A stretch of 64,000 bases of DNA. Source: Streptomyces microflavus. GTDB lineage: Bacteria; Actinomycetota; Actinomycetes; Streptomycetales; Streptomycetaceae. This document shows positions 24,677 to 32,693 of this stretch, in pieces. The DNA is taken from positions 62,001 through 126,000 of the forward strand of contig NZ_BMUG01000015.1 of NCBI RefSeq assembly GCF_014650075.1. The letters are read 5' to 3'. A program made the translations under genes and the position numbers. Within the stretch, counting starts at the first letter, position 1. Each line of letters starts with the position of its first letter. The notes beneath the pieces were generated by a model that ran no database searches, had not been told where the DNA came from, and worked only from the letters and a program-made list of their open reading frames with translations.

Positions 24677-26137
24677 ATGACCTCGGAGTCCCCGGCCCAG
24701 GTACACACCGGCAGCCACGATCTGCCCGTCCCGGTCGCCCTGGACGCCTTCATGGCGGCCGACTGGGCGCCGTCCCCACTGCCCGCCGGCGCACAGGTCC
24801 CCGGCCGCGCCCTGCTGCCGGACCGCCTGGAGCGGCTGTCGGCCCGCTTCCCGGGCGAGCGGCTCGTCATACCCGCCGGAACGCTCAAGGTCCGCTCGAA
24901 CGACACCGACCACCGCTTCCGGCCGCACAGCGCCTACGCCTGGCTGACCGGACTGACCGGCGAGGAGCAGCCCGACCACGTCCTGGTCCTCGAACCCTCC
25001 GGCCCCGAGGGGCACGAGGCGGTGCTCCACGTCCGCCCCCGCTCCCCCCGGAACACCAGCGACTTCTACCGCGACCGCCGCTACGGCGAGTTCTGGGTCG
25101 GCCGCCGCCCCGACCTGGACGAGACGGCGGCGCTGACCGGGCTGCGCTGCGCCCACCTCGACGACCTGGCGAAACTCCTCACCGGCCCGCAGCCGCCGAC
25201 CCGCCTGCTCGCTGGCGTCGACGCCCGGGTGGACGGCCTGCTGGCAGCCCGGTCCCATACTCCGGCGGGGGACGCCGAGTTGGACGCCGCGCTCGCCGAA
25301 CTCCGGCTGCGGAAGGACTCCTGGGAGGTCGGCCAGCTCCAACTGGCCGTCGACCACACAACGGCGGGCTTCGAGGACGTCGCGCGCGCGCTGCCCGACG
25401 CCCTGCGCCACCCCCGGGGCGAACGCTGGATCGAGGGCGTGTTCCAGCTGCGCGCCCGGAGCGAGGGCAACGGCACGGGGTACGAGACCATCGCGGCGGC
25501 GGGCGCGCACGCCTGCGTCCTGCACTGGATCCGCAACGACGGACCGCTCGACCCGTCCCAACTCCTCCTGCTCGACGCGGGGGTGGAGACCGACACCCTC
25601 TACACCGCGGACATCACCCGCACCCTCCCCCTGTCGGGCCGCTTCTCACCGGCCCAACGGGACGTCTACGAACTGGTGCTGGCCGCACAGGAGGCCGCCA
25701 TCGGCGTCCTGCGTCCCGGGGCCCGGTTCCGGGACTTCCACCGCGAGGCCATGCGCGTCATCGCCGAGGGACTGCACGCGTGGGGCATCCTGCCGGTCCC
25801 GCCCGAGGAGGCGCTCGCCGACGACAGCGGCCTGTACCGCCGTTACACCCTGTGCAGCAGCGGGCACATGCTCGGCATCGACGTGCACGACTGCGCGCGG
25901 GCCCGCGCGGAGACCTATCTCGACGGCGTACTGGAGGAGGGCCACGTCCTCACCGTCGAGCCCGGGCTCTACCTCCAGCCGGACGACGAGACGCTGCCGC
26001 CCGAGCTGCGCGGCATGGGCGTGCGCATCGAGGACGACCTGGTGATCACCGCGGACGGGGCGAAGCTGCTCTCCGGCGCGCTGCCCCGTACGGTCGACGG
26101 CGTCGAGGAGTGGATGGCCCGCCTGCTGGACAGCTGA
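24677..26137 (+). CDS. Xaa-Pro aminopeptidase (M24B, PepP-like)
   Basis: 486 aa from the ATG at 24677 (GAAGGAGACCC upstream). The N-terminal AMP_N domain (LLPDRLERLSARFPGERLVI, SAYAWLTGLTG) precedes the pita-bread M24 domain. The five metal ligands are visible: Asp in LLLLDAGVETDTLYTADITR (two), His in SSGHMLGIDVHD, Glu in VLTVEPGLYL, and Glu in GVRIEDDLVIT. It removes N-terminal residues from peptides with Pro, or Hyp, in second position, the step needed after uptake of collagen peptides. No signal peptide is present, so it acts in the cytoplasm. The gntR gene follows 79 bp downstream. Confidence 0.92.
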   Translation: MTSESPAQVHTGSHDLPVPVALDAFMAADWAPSPLPAGAQVPGRALLPDRLERLSARFPGERLVIPAGTLKVRSNDTDHRFRPHSAYAWLTGLTGEEQPDHVLVLEPSGPEGHEAVLHVRPRSPRNTSDFYRDRRYGEFWVGRRPDLDETAALTGLRCAHLDDLAKLLTGPQPPTRLLAGVDARVDGLLAARSHTPAGDAELDAALAELRLRKDSWEVGQLQLAVDHTTAGFEDVARALPDALRHPRGERWIEGVFQLRARSEGNGTGYETIAAAGAHACVLHWIRNDGPLDPSQLLLLDAGVETDTLYTADITRTLPLSGRFSPAQRDVYELVLAAQEAAIGVLRPGARFRDFHREAMRVIAEGLHAWGILPVPPEEALADDSGLYRRYTLCSSGHMLGIDVHDCARARAETYLDGVLEEGHVLTVEPGLYLQPDDETLPPELRGMGVRIEDDLVITADGAKLLSGALPRTVDGVEEWMARLLDS

Positions 26138-26172
26138 CAGCGCTGACCTTCGGCCGATGAGGCACCGCGCAA

Positions 26173-26186
26173 CGTGACATTGTATA
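26173..26186 (+). promoter_or_regulatory. GntR-type operator, site 3 (gntR autoregulation)
   Basis: CGTGACATTGTATA, 31 bp before the gntR start. It overlaps a -10-like TATAGT (26183-26188), which suits autorepression. Confidence 0.65.
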
Positions 26187-26216
26187 GTGCGGTGCCACAT
26201 CATTGAAGGGGAACGC

Positions 26217-26927
26217 ATGAGTGAGCTGAAGTCCCGCAAACTCATCTCGGTGCAGGAGCATCTGCGCGACCAGGTGGCCAACGCCCTGCGTGCCGCGCTG
26301 ATCGCGGGGGAACTCCAGCCGGGCGTGATCTACTCGGCGCCCACGCTCGCCGCCGAGTACGGCGTCTCCGCCACGCCCGTGCGCGAGGCCATGCTGGATC
26401 TGGCTCGCGAGGGCCTGGTCGAGGCGGTCCGCAACAAGGGGTTCCGCGTCACCGAACTCTCCGAGCGCGACCTGGACGAGTACACCGAGATCCGCGCGCT
26501 CATCGAGATCCCCACCATCGGCCGCGTGGCCCGCACCGCCTCCCGCGAGCAGTTGGAGGCAGTGCGCCCGGTGGCCGAGGAGATCGTGACCGCCGCGCAG
26601 GGCGGCGACCTGATCGCCTACCTGGAGTCGGACCGCCGCTTCCATCTCGACCTGCTCGCCCTCGCCGGGAACGCCCGCCTCGTGGAGACCGTGGCCGACC
26701 TGCGCAAGCGCTCCCGGCTCTACGGACTCACCGACCTGTCCCAGGAGGGGTCGCTGGTGGGTTCGGCGCGGGAGCACGCCGCGCTCCTGGACATCATGAT
26801 CACGGGGGACGCGGAGGGGGCCGAGGAGCACATGCGCCGCCATCTCGCGCATGTGCGGACCCTGTGGGCGGCCCGGAAGGGGGAAGCCGAACGCGCCGCC
26901 CCGTCCCGCAAGCTCGGCGCGCGCTGA
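26217..26927 (+). CDS. GntR/FadR-family regulator, probable local repressor
   Basis: 236 aa from the ATG at 26217, preceded by GAAGGGGAACGC. The winged helix (LRAALIAGELQPGVIYSAPT, LAAEYGVSATPVREAMLDLA) is followed by an FCD ligand domain with the metal-binding pattern (RALIEIPTIGRVARTA, SDRRFHLDLLALAGN, EHAALLDIMITGDAEGAEEH, HMRRHLAHV). FadR-type GntR proteins bind short dyads, and four copies of such a dyad flank the transcription units here. The expected inducer would be hydroxyproline or a pathway intermediate; that is inference. Confidence 0.88.
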   Translation: MSELKSRKLISVQEHLRDQVANALRAALIAGELQPGVIYSAPTLAAEYGVSATPVREAMLDLAREGLVEAVRNKGFRVTELSERDLDEYTEIRALIEIPTIGRVARTASREQLEAVRPVAEEIVTAAQGGDLIAYLESDRRFHLDLLALAGNARLVETVADLRKRSRLYGLTDLSQEGSLVGSAREHAALLDIMITGDAEGAEEHMRRHLAHVRTLWAARKGEAERAAPSRKLGAR

Positions 26928-27020
26928 CGCCAAGTGCGGTCGGGGGTGGCGCACGCTGACGCCGAAGTCCGGTCGGGGCGGCGGGCATTGGCGCGCACCG
27001 AAGTCCGCGCGGGGCGGCAC
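26924..27020. repeat. Three imperfect ~32-bp tandem repeats
   Basis: Units begin near 26924, 26953 and 26985, sharing a core like GCTGACGCCGAAGTCCGGTC followed by GGGGCGGCG, with decreasing similarity. They fill most of the gap between gntR and the convergent cyclodeaminase-like gene. Confidence 0.5.
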
Positions 27021-27063
27021 GTGTTGGCGTAGGGCACCTCCGGGAGCCGGTGTCGGAGGGCGG

Positions 27064-28004
27064 TCAGCTCCGCTCCCCCGGCCTCCCCTCCTTACGCCGG
27101 TGGGCTGCGACGGCGACCACCAGGTCCTGCCAGCCCATCCCGCACGTCTTCACGACCAGCGGGCGGTCGGCCGGGACGTCCGCCCGTGACCCGGTCAGCT
27201 CCGCCAGGGTGACGAGGTCGTCCGGGGCGAGCGAGCCCTCGTGGACCGCCATGACGACGTCGCCCGCCTCGCGGAGGGCGGTGGCGCGGCTCTCCACCAG
27301 GACGGTGGCACGCCCCATCAGCACGCTGTCGAGCTCCCGCGCGTCCGGTTCGTGCGAGCCGACCGCCAGCACCACCGCGCCGTCGCGCACCAGCCGTCCG
27401 TCGACCACCGGTTCGCGCGCGGACGTCGCGGTGACGACGACGTCCGCGCGTCGCACCCGATCCGCCGCTCCCCCGCCGTCCGCGGTCAGGCGCCGGTCCG
27501 CCCAGCCGGGCACGTGCCCCCCGCGCCGGGTGACGACCGTGACGTCGGCCACCGGGACATGGGCCCGTACGGCGGCGACGTGCCCCTCCCCTGGGGGCCC
27601 GCGCCGAAGACCACCAGGCGCAGCCCTCCGCCCCCGTCGGCGAGCGCGCGCAGCCGGTCCAGGCAGGCCGCCACCGAGACGGCGGGGGTGCGCAGGGTCG
27701 TCAGCGCCACCCCGTCCAGCAGGGCCACCGGCGTCAGGGTCGCGCTGTCGTGCAGCAGATACGTGGCGTTGATCCTCCGCAGCCCGCGCGTGGCGTTGCC
27801 GGGCGCGACGGTGGCGATCTTCACGCCGAACCAGCCGCCGGACTCCGAGGGCATGAGCAGCCCCTGACCGTGGGCCAGCGGCACGACCGCCCGCGGTACG
27901 TCGCCGTCCGGATCGAGCCCCCCGGCCAGCGCCTCCCGGACCGCGGCGACGGCCCCGGCCGGACCGAGCGCGAACACCTCCGCCGCGTCGAGCGTCACCG
28001 TCAT
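27064..28004 (-). pseudogene. Ornithine cyclodeaminase/mu-crystallin-type reductase, frameshifted
   Basis: The N-terminal part from the ATG at 28004 (PSESGGWFGVKIATVAPGN, LLDGVALTTLRTPAVSVAAC) and the C-terminal part (ADVTVVTRRGGHVPGWADRR, ADVVVTATSAREPVVDG, KTCGMGWQDLVVAVAA) belong to one ~315-aa family protein. They lie in different frames. The NAD-binding loop FGAGPQG should continue EGHVAAVRA; one G is missing near 27588-27592. In hydroxyproline gene clusters this family supplies delta1-pyrroline-2-carboxylate reductase of the trans-3-hydroxyproline branch. It overlaps the racemase-like gene by four bases (ATGA). A sequencing error cannot be excluded. Confidence 0.8.
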
Positions 28005-29077
28005 CGCAGCACGAACCCGGGTACGAGGGTGTCGTCGGGATCGACGGTGAAGCGGCTGGTTCCGGTGGCGTACGCGGTGCCCGTCACGGCCGGGACGACC
28101 GCGTGGCGGCCGTGGACCGTGGCCGGCCGCTCGATCCGGGCACGGAAGACGGACCCCACCACCGATTCGTGCCTCAACTCGTCGCCGAGGCGCAGTTCCC
28201 CGGCGTCGGCGAGGAGCGCCACCAGGGCCGCGGTGCCCGAGCCGCACGGGGAGCGGTCGACCTGGCCGTCCGCGAACACCGTGACGTTGCGGTGGTGCAG
28301 CAGCCAGGTGCCGTCGGGCCGTTCGACCGGGGCGCCGGCCTCCTCGGTGAACACCGTCCCGTAGACGCCGGACAGTCGTGGGTCCTCGGGGTGTTCGGCG
28401 GCGTGGGCGGCGTTCAGCGCGTCGCGAATCTCGCGGCCGGCCGCGACGAATGCGGTGACGTCCCGCGGCCGGACTCGCAGACCGAGCCGGTACGCCGGAA
28501 GCACGGCGTACATGGCGCCGCCGAAGGCGATGTCGACGGTGACGGCTCCCTGTGAGGTGGCCACCTCGACGCCGCGCGCGTGGACATGGCCGGGAACGTT
28601 GACGAACGTCACGTCCGCGACCCGGCCGCCGACCGTGCGCACGCTCGCCGTGACGCGGCCGGAGGGGACGTCGATGACGACGTCCGTCGTGCCGTCGGCC
28701 GGCGCCGGGACCAGGCCGGTGGCGACCGCCCAGGCGCCGAGGGTGATCGTGCCGTGCCCGCAGGCCGTGGAGAAGCCGTCCTTGTGCCAGAAGAGGGCGC
28801 CGAGGTGGGCCCCGGCGTCGTCCGGCGGCACCAGGAAGGCCCCGTACATGTCGGCGTGGCCGCGCGGTTCGCCGCACAGCAGGGCCCGGGTCCACTGAAC
28901 CCCGGCGTCGGCCATGGCGGCTGTGCGGCGCTCAGCGACGGTGGGCCCGTGCCCGGTCACGGCCGGCGGGGACACGGGCACGATCCGGAACGGCTCGCCG
29001 CCGGTGTGCCAGTCGACCGTCCCGATCGGCCCGGTGTACGCCGTCCCGATTGGCCCGGTGTGCGGGTCGGCCGTCAT
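28001..29077 (-). CDS. Proline racemase-family enzyme, paralog 2
   Basis: 358 aa. The racemase motifs are present: HTGGEPFRIV, TACGHGTITLGAWAV with Cys106, and DRSPCGSGTAALVALL with Cys278. Known trans-3-hydroxy-L-proline dehydratases keep the first Cys but have Thr at the second; this protein keeps Cys at both, as epimerases and racemases do. Its coupling to the cyclodeaminase-like gene nevertheless points to the trans-3-hydroxyproline branch. The N-terminus has a short duplication (TGPIGT twice within residues 7-20), so the true start may be nearer residue 20. It overlaps the epimerase gene by four bases. Confidence 0.85.
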   Translation of the reverse strand: MTADPHTGPIGTAYTGPIGTVDWHTGGEPFRIVPVSPPAVTGHGPTVAERRTAAMADAGVQWTRALLCGEPRGHADMYGAFLVPPDDAGAHLGALFWHKDGFSTACGHGTITLGAWAVATGLVPAPADGTTDVVIDVPSGRVTASVRTVGGRVADVTFVNVPGHVHARGVEVATSQGAVTVDIAFGGAMYAVLPAYRLGLRVRPRDVTAFVAAGREIRDALNAAHAAEHPEDPRLSGVYGTVFTEEAGAPVERPDGTWLLHHRNVTVFADGQVDRSPCGSGTAALVALLADAGELRLGDELRHESVVGSVFRARIERPATVHGRHAVVPAVTGTAYATGTSRFTVDPDDTLVPGFVLR

Positions 29078-30075
29078 ACGGTGAATCCCGTCGGATAGGG
29101 GTCCGTGGGGTCGAGCAGGTACTGCGCGGTCCCGGTGATCCAGGCGCGGCCGGTGACGGAGGGCAGCACGGCGGGCCTGCCGCCGACCGTGGTCTCCGCC
29201 AGGATCCGGCCCGTGAAGCGCGAGCCGATGAAGGACTCGTTGACGAAGTCCTGCCCGGTCTTCAGCTGTCCCCGCGCGTGCAGTTGGGCCATCCGGGCAC
29301 TGGTTCCCGTCCCGCAGGGCGAGCGGTCGAACCACCCGGGGTGGATGGCCATGGCGTGCCGCGAGTGCTCGGCGGTCGAGCCGGGCGCCTCCAGATAGAC
29401 GTGGTGGCAGACGTCGATCGCGGGGTTCTCCGGATGGACCACCGGGTGCCGCTCGTTGATCGCCCCCATGACGGCCAGGCCCGCGTCGAGCAGCCGCCCC
29501 TTCTCCGCCCGGTCGAAGGGGATGCCGAGGTCCCCGGTGCGCACGATGGCGTAGAAGTTGCCGCCGTACGCCATGTCGTATCGGATCGGGCCGAACCCCT
29601 CGACCTCGACGACCTGGTCCAGCGCGTGGCTGTAGGAGGCGACGTTCTCCAGGGTGACGGACTCCGCGCGGCCGTCGCGCACGGCGACCCGTGCCAGGAC
29701 GAGGCCGGCGGGGGTGTCGAGGCGGATGAGGGTCTCCGGTTCGACCGCTTCGACCATGCCCGTCTCCACGAGGACCGTGGCCACGCCGATGGTGCCGTGG
29801 CCGCACATGGGCAGGCAGCCGGAGACCTCGATGAACAGCACGCCGAAGTCGGCGTCCGGCCGGGTCGGTGGCTGGAGGATCGCTCCGGACATGGCCCCGT
29901 GCCCGCGCGGCTCGCACATGAGCAGGGTGCGCAGTCCGTCGCGCTCCGCCATGAACCGCTGCCGTCGCTCGGACATCGTCGCGCCCGGCAGGACACCCAC
30001 CCCGCCGGTGATGACCCGGGTCGGCATTCCCTCGGTGTGCGAGTCGACCGCGTGGTAGCAGACCTTCGAGCGCAC
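29074..30075 (-). CDS. 4-Hydroxyproline 2-epimerase (proline racemase family)
   Basis: 333 aa, the usual length. It converts trans-4-hydroxy-L-proline to cis-4-hydroxy-D-proline, the entry step of the pathway. Both catalytic thiols are visible: Cys91 in LPMCGHGTIGVAT and Cys254 in DRSPCGTGTSARMAQLHARG. Further family motifs are VDSHTEGMPTRVITGG, MCEPRGHGAMSGA and DMAYGGNFYAIV. The gene starts one base after the deaminase stop. The Cys/Cys pair and the neighbouring genes favour the hydroxyproline epimerase over proline racemase. Confidence 0.9.
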   Translation of the reverse strand: MRSKVCYHAVDSHTEGMPTRVITGGVGVLPGATMSERRQRFMAERDGLRTLLMCEPRGHGAMSGAILQPPTRPDADFGVLFIEVSGCLPMCGHGTIGVATVLVETGMVEAVEPETLIRLDTPAGLVLARVAVRDGRAESVTLENVASYSHALDQVVEVEGFGPIRYDMAYGGNFYAIVRTGDLGIPFDRAEKGRLLDAGLAVMGAINERHPVVHPENPAIDVCHHVYLEAPGSTAEHSRHAMAIHPGWFDRSPCGTGTSARMAQLHARGQLKTGQDFVNESFIGSRFTGRILAETTVGGRPAVLPSVTGRAWITGTAQYLLDPTDPYPTGFTV

Positions 30076-30076
30076 G

Positions 30077-30991
30077 TCAGTTCACCCCCGCGTCGATGAG
30101 GGCCTGGGTGGCGGAGCGGACGACGGCCTCGGTCTCCGGGTCCAGGGTCTGCCGGGGCGGACGGCAGCCGCCGCCGGTCCTGCCGATCAAGTCCTGGCCG
30201 AGCTTGATCGCCTGGACGAACTCGGTCCTGCTGTCCCAGCGCAGTACGGAGTGGAGCTGTCGGTAGAGCGGGAGCGCGGTGCCGAGATCGCCGGCCAGCG
30301 AGGCGTTGTAGAGGTCGAGGCAGGCACGCGGGAAGACCTGGGGGTAGCCGGCGACCCAGCCCTTGGCGCCGGCGACGCCGACTTCCAGGAGGGTGTCGTC
30401 GGTGCCGACGATCAGGTCGAGCCCGGGGGCGAGTTCGTTGATGGCGTAGCACCTGCGGACGTCGCCGGAGAACTCCTTCACGCCCACGATGAACCCTTCG
30501 GCGTGCAGCTTGGCCAGCAGCTCCGGGCGAAGGTCGACCTTGGTGTCGATGGGGTTGTTGTAGGCGGTGACGGGGAGTCCGGCGGAGGCCACCATCGCGT
30601 AGTGCTCCAGGACGGCGCGGTCGTCGGCCCGGTAGGCGTTGGGCGGCAGGCACATGACGGCCTGGCAGCCGGCGTCCTTGGCGAACAGCGCGTGCCGCCT
30701 CGCCTCGATCGCGCCGTACGCTCCGACGCCCGGCATCACGGTGAAACCCTCGGAGGCGTTCGCGACGGCGGTCTCCACGACGCGGTCGCGTTCCTCGTAC
30801 GTCAGGGTCTGGTATTCGCCCAGCGAGCCGTTCGGGGCGACGCCGTGCAGGCCCTGTTCGGCGAGCCAGGCGACGTTGTCCCCGTAGGCGCCGTGGTCGA
30901 CGGCGAGGTCCGGACCGAACGGGAGGCTCGTCGCGACGATGACGCCGTGCCAGGGCATGCGGGTGCGGGTGGAGGTGCGGTCCAGGGCCAT
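30077..30991 (-). CDS. 1-Pyrroline-4-hydroxy-2-carboxylate deaminase (DapA family)
   Basis: 304 aa TIM barrel of the dihydrodipicolinate synthase/NAL family. Lys172 in VGVKEFSGD is the Schiff-base lysine and Tyr144 in TAYNNPID the conserved tyrosine. In hydroxyproline clusters this family deaminates pyrroline-4-hydroxy-2-carboxylate to 2-oxoglutarate semialdehyde. The placement between epimerase and dehydrogenase genes supports that role over lysine biosynthesis. The gap to the upstream gene is 9 bp. Confidence 0.88.
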   Translation of the reverse strand: MALDRTSTRTRMPWHGVIVATSLPFGPDLAVDHGAYGDNVAWLAEQGLHGVAPNGSLGEYQTLTYEERDRVVETAVANASEGFTVMPGVGAYGAIEARRHALFAKDAGCQAVMCLPPNAYRADDRAVLEHYAMVASAGLPVTAYNNPIDTKVDLRPELLAKLHAEGFIVGVKEFSGDVRRCYAINELAPGLDLIVGTDDTLLEVGVAGAKGWVAGYPQVFPRACLDLYNASLAGDLGTALPLYRQLHSVLRWDSRTEFVQAIKLGQDLIGRTGGGCRPPRQTLDPETEAVVRSATQALIDAGVN

Positions 30992-31000
30992 GGGAACTCC

Positions 31001-32437
31001 TCAGGTGTGGTCGGAAGTGGACTCGCCGGAATCGGCGAGCGCACCGAGGGTGACGGGGGTCGCGATCAGCCGCTCGGCCGGGGCGTACGGCTCGCCGCGG
31101 GCGACGAGGCAGTGCACGGCGGGCCCGCACATCCGGCCCTGGCACCAGCCCATACCGGCTCTGGTCAGCTGTTTGACCTGCCGGTGGTCGGCTGCCGAAT
31201 GGTCGGCGCGGGCGGACCGGACCGCCCCCGCGGTGACCTCCTCGCACCGGCAGACCGGTGTGTCGTCGGTCAGCCACGCGGGCCAGGCGGGGGGCAGGGG
31301 GTGTGCCTGCGCCATCGCTCGGGCGAAGGCGCGGTGCCGGGCCACCGCCCGGCGCTCCGCGGCCGGGCGGCGGGTGCCGGGCCGGCCAGGGGCACAGAGG
31401 TCGGTGAGCACCGAGACGGCGGCGACGCGGCCCTCGCTCACCGCGAGCGCGGCCCCGCCCACGCCGCAGGTCTCGCCCGCCGCGTACAGCCCGGGCACCG
31501 TGGTGCGCTGTCCGTCGTCGACGGCGGCGGCCATGGTGCCGTCGCCCGCGTCGCCGAGGCCGCAGCCGAGCGGGAGCAGCAGGTCGAGCTGGGGGACGAA
31601 GCCCCAGCCGACGCCCACGGTGTCGGCCTCGATCCGGCGCTCCGTGCCCGGGAGCGGGCGCCCGTCGGTGTCCAGGGCGGCGGTGCGCACCACGGCGACC
31701 CGCCCCTCCCCTTCGGCGCCGACGATCGCGGTGCGGGTCCGGACCGGGACGCGGTGCCGGGCGAGGGTGCCCGCGTACCGGGCGCCCTCGGCCCACTTGG
31801 CGGGGTTGCGCAGCAGGGCTGCGGGGTGGCGCAGCCAGGCCGAGGGCGCCGCCGCCTCGCACACGGCGACGACCTTCGCCCCGCGTGCGGCGAGCGCGGC
31901 GGCGACCGGCAGCAGAAAGGGGCCCGTGCCGCCGAGGACCACCCGGCGGCCGGGGACGACTCCCCCACCCTTGAGCAGCGACTGGAGCCCCCCGGCGGTG
32001 AGCACACCGGGCAGGTCCCAGCCGGGGAAGGGGAGTTGGCGGTCGTAGGCGCCGGTCGCCACCAGGAGGGCCGGTGCGCGCAGCACGACGGCCTCCTCCT
32101 CGGGCGCCCGGCCGCGGTCCATGGCGTGGACGGCGAAGCCGTCCTCGTCGCGGGCCGTGGTCCACACGTGGTGGTTCAGCAGCAGCGTGAGCCGTCCGGT
32201 GCGCTCGTGAGCGGAGAGGGTGGAGCACAGCGCCCGGTAGGTGCTCAGCCCGTGGTGCAGATCGGCGGTCGGAAGGGTCTCTCGCGCGAAGAGCGCGGGG
32301 TGGCGCCAGAACTGGCCGCCCGGGGCGGCGCCCGAGTCGACGAGAACGACCCGCAGTCCGCCGTCCAGGGCGGTGGCGGCGGCAGCCATACCGGCCGGGC
32401 CCGCGCCCACCACCACGAGGTCACGGGACTCACTCAT
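31001..32437 (-). CDS. D-hydroxyproline dehydrogenase, FAD/NAD-binding subunit with BFD [2Fe-2S] domain
   Basis: 478 aa from the ATG at 32437. The N-terminal dinucleotide-binding motif (LVVVGAGPAGMAAAATALDG) is followed by a second one (VVLGGTGPFLLPVAAALAA). The C-terminal ~80 residues form a BFD-like [2Fe-2S] domain with C-R-C (VCRCEEV) and C-x4-C (GWCQGRMCG). This layout matches the alpha subunit (LhpE/HcnB-like) of multi-subunit D-hydroxyproline dehydrogenases, which oxidise cis-4-hydroxy-D-proline to pyrroline-4-hydroxy-2-carboxylate. Its start lies within the end of the ferredoxin-like gene (8-bp overlap). Confidence 0.87.
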   Translation of the reverse strand: MSESRDLVVVGAGPAGMAAAATALDGGLRVVLVDSGAAPGGQFWRHPALFARETLPTADLHHGLSTYRALCSTLSAHERTGRLTLLLNHHVWTTARDEDGFAVHAMDRGRAPEEEAVVLRAPALLVATGAYDRQLPFPGWDLPGVLTAGGLQSLLKGGGVVPGRRVVLGGTGPFLLPVAAALAARGAKVVAVCEAAAPSAWLRHPAALLRNPAKWAEGARYAGTLARHRVPVRTRTAIVGAEGEGRVAVVRTAALDTDGRPLPGTERRIEADTVGVGWGFVPQLDLLLPLGCGLGDAGDGTMAAAVDDGQRTTVPGLYAAGETCGVGGAALAVSEGRVAAVSVLTDLCAPGRPGTRRPAAERRAVARHRAFARAMAQAHPLPPAWPAWLTDDTPVCRCEEVTAGAVRSARADHSAADHRQVKQLTRAGMGWCQGRMCGPAVHCLVARGEPYAPAERLIATPVTLGALADSGESTSDHT

Positions 32438-32693
32438 CGTCGCCCTCCCCGGTCGTGACGGCCATGCCCGCGCGGGCCTGCACCAGGCAGGCACGCTGCC
32501 CGCCCAATCCGTCGACGGTCACCAGGCAGTCGTAGCAGACGCCGATCCCGCAGAAGATCCCCCGGGGCCGTCGCCCGCCCCGGGTAGTCCGCCAAGCGAC
32601 CCGGCCCGAGGCGACGAGCGCGGCGGCCAGGGTCTGTCCCGGTACGAACGGCAACGGTTCGCCGTCCACGGTGAACGCGGTCGCTGTGGTCAC
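32430..32693 (-). CDS. D-hydroxyproline dehydrogenase, small [2Fe-2S] subunit
   Basis: 87 aa from a GTG overlapping the upstream stop. The plant-type ferredoxin cysteine pattern is visible: C-x4-C-x2-C (FCGIGVCYDCLVTVDG) and a fourth Cys (GGQRACLVQARAG). It corresponds to the LhpF/HcnA-like subunit carrying electrons between the flavin subunits. It overlaps both neighbours, consistent with fixed stoichiometry. Confidence 0.87.
   Translation of the reverse strand: MTTATAFTVDGEPLPFVPGQTLAAALVASGRVAWRTTRGGRRPRGIFCGIGVCYDCLVTVDGLGGQRACLVQARAGMAVTTGEGDDE

Noticed and set aside
28001..28280. Calling paralog 2 a trans-3-hydroxyproline dehydratase outright
   Set aside because: The second active-site position is Cys, not Thr as in characterised dehydratases, so the specific activity was left open.
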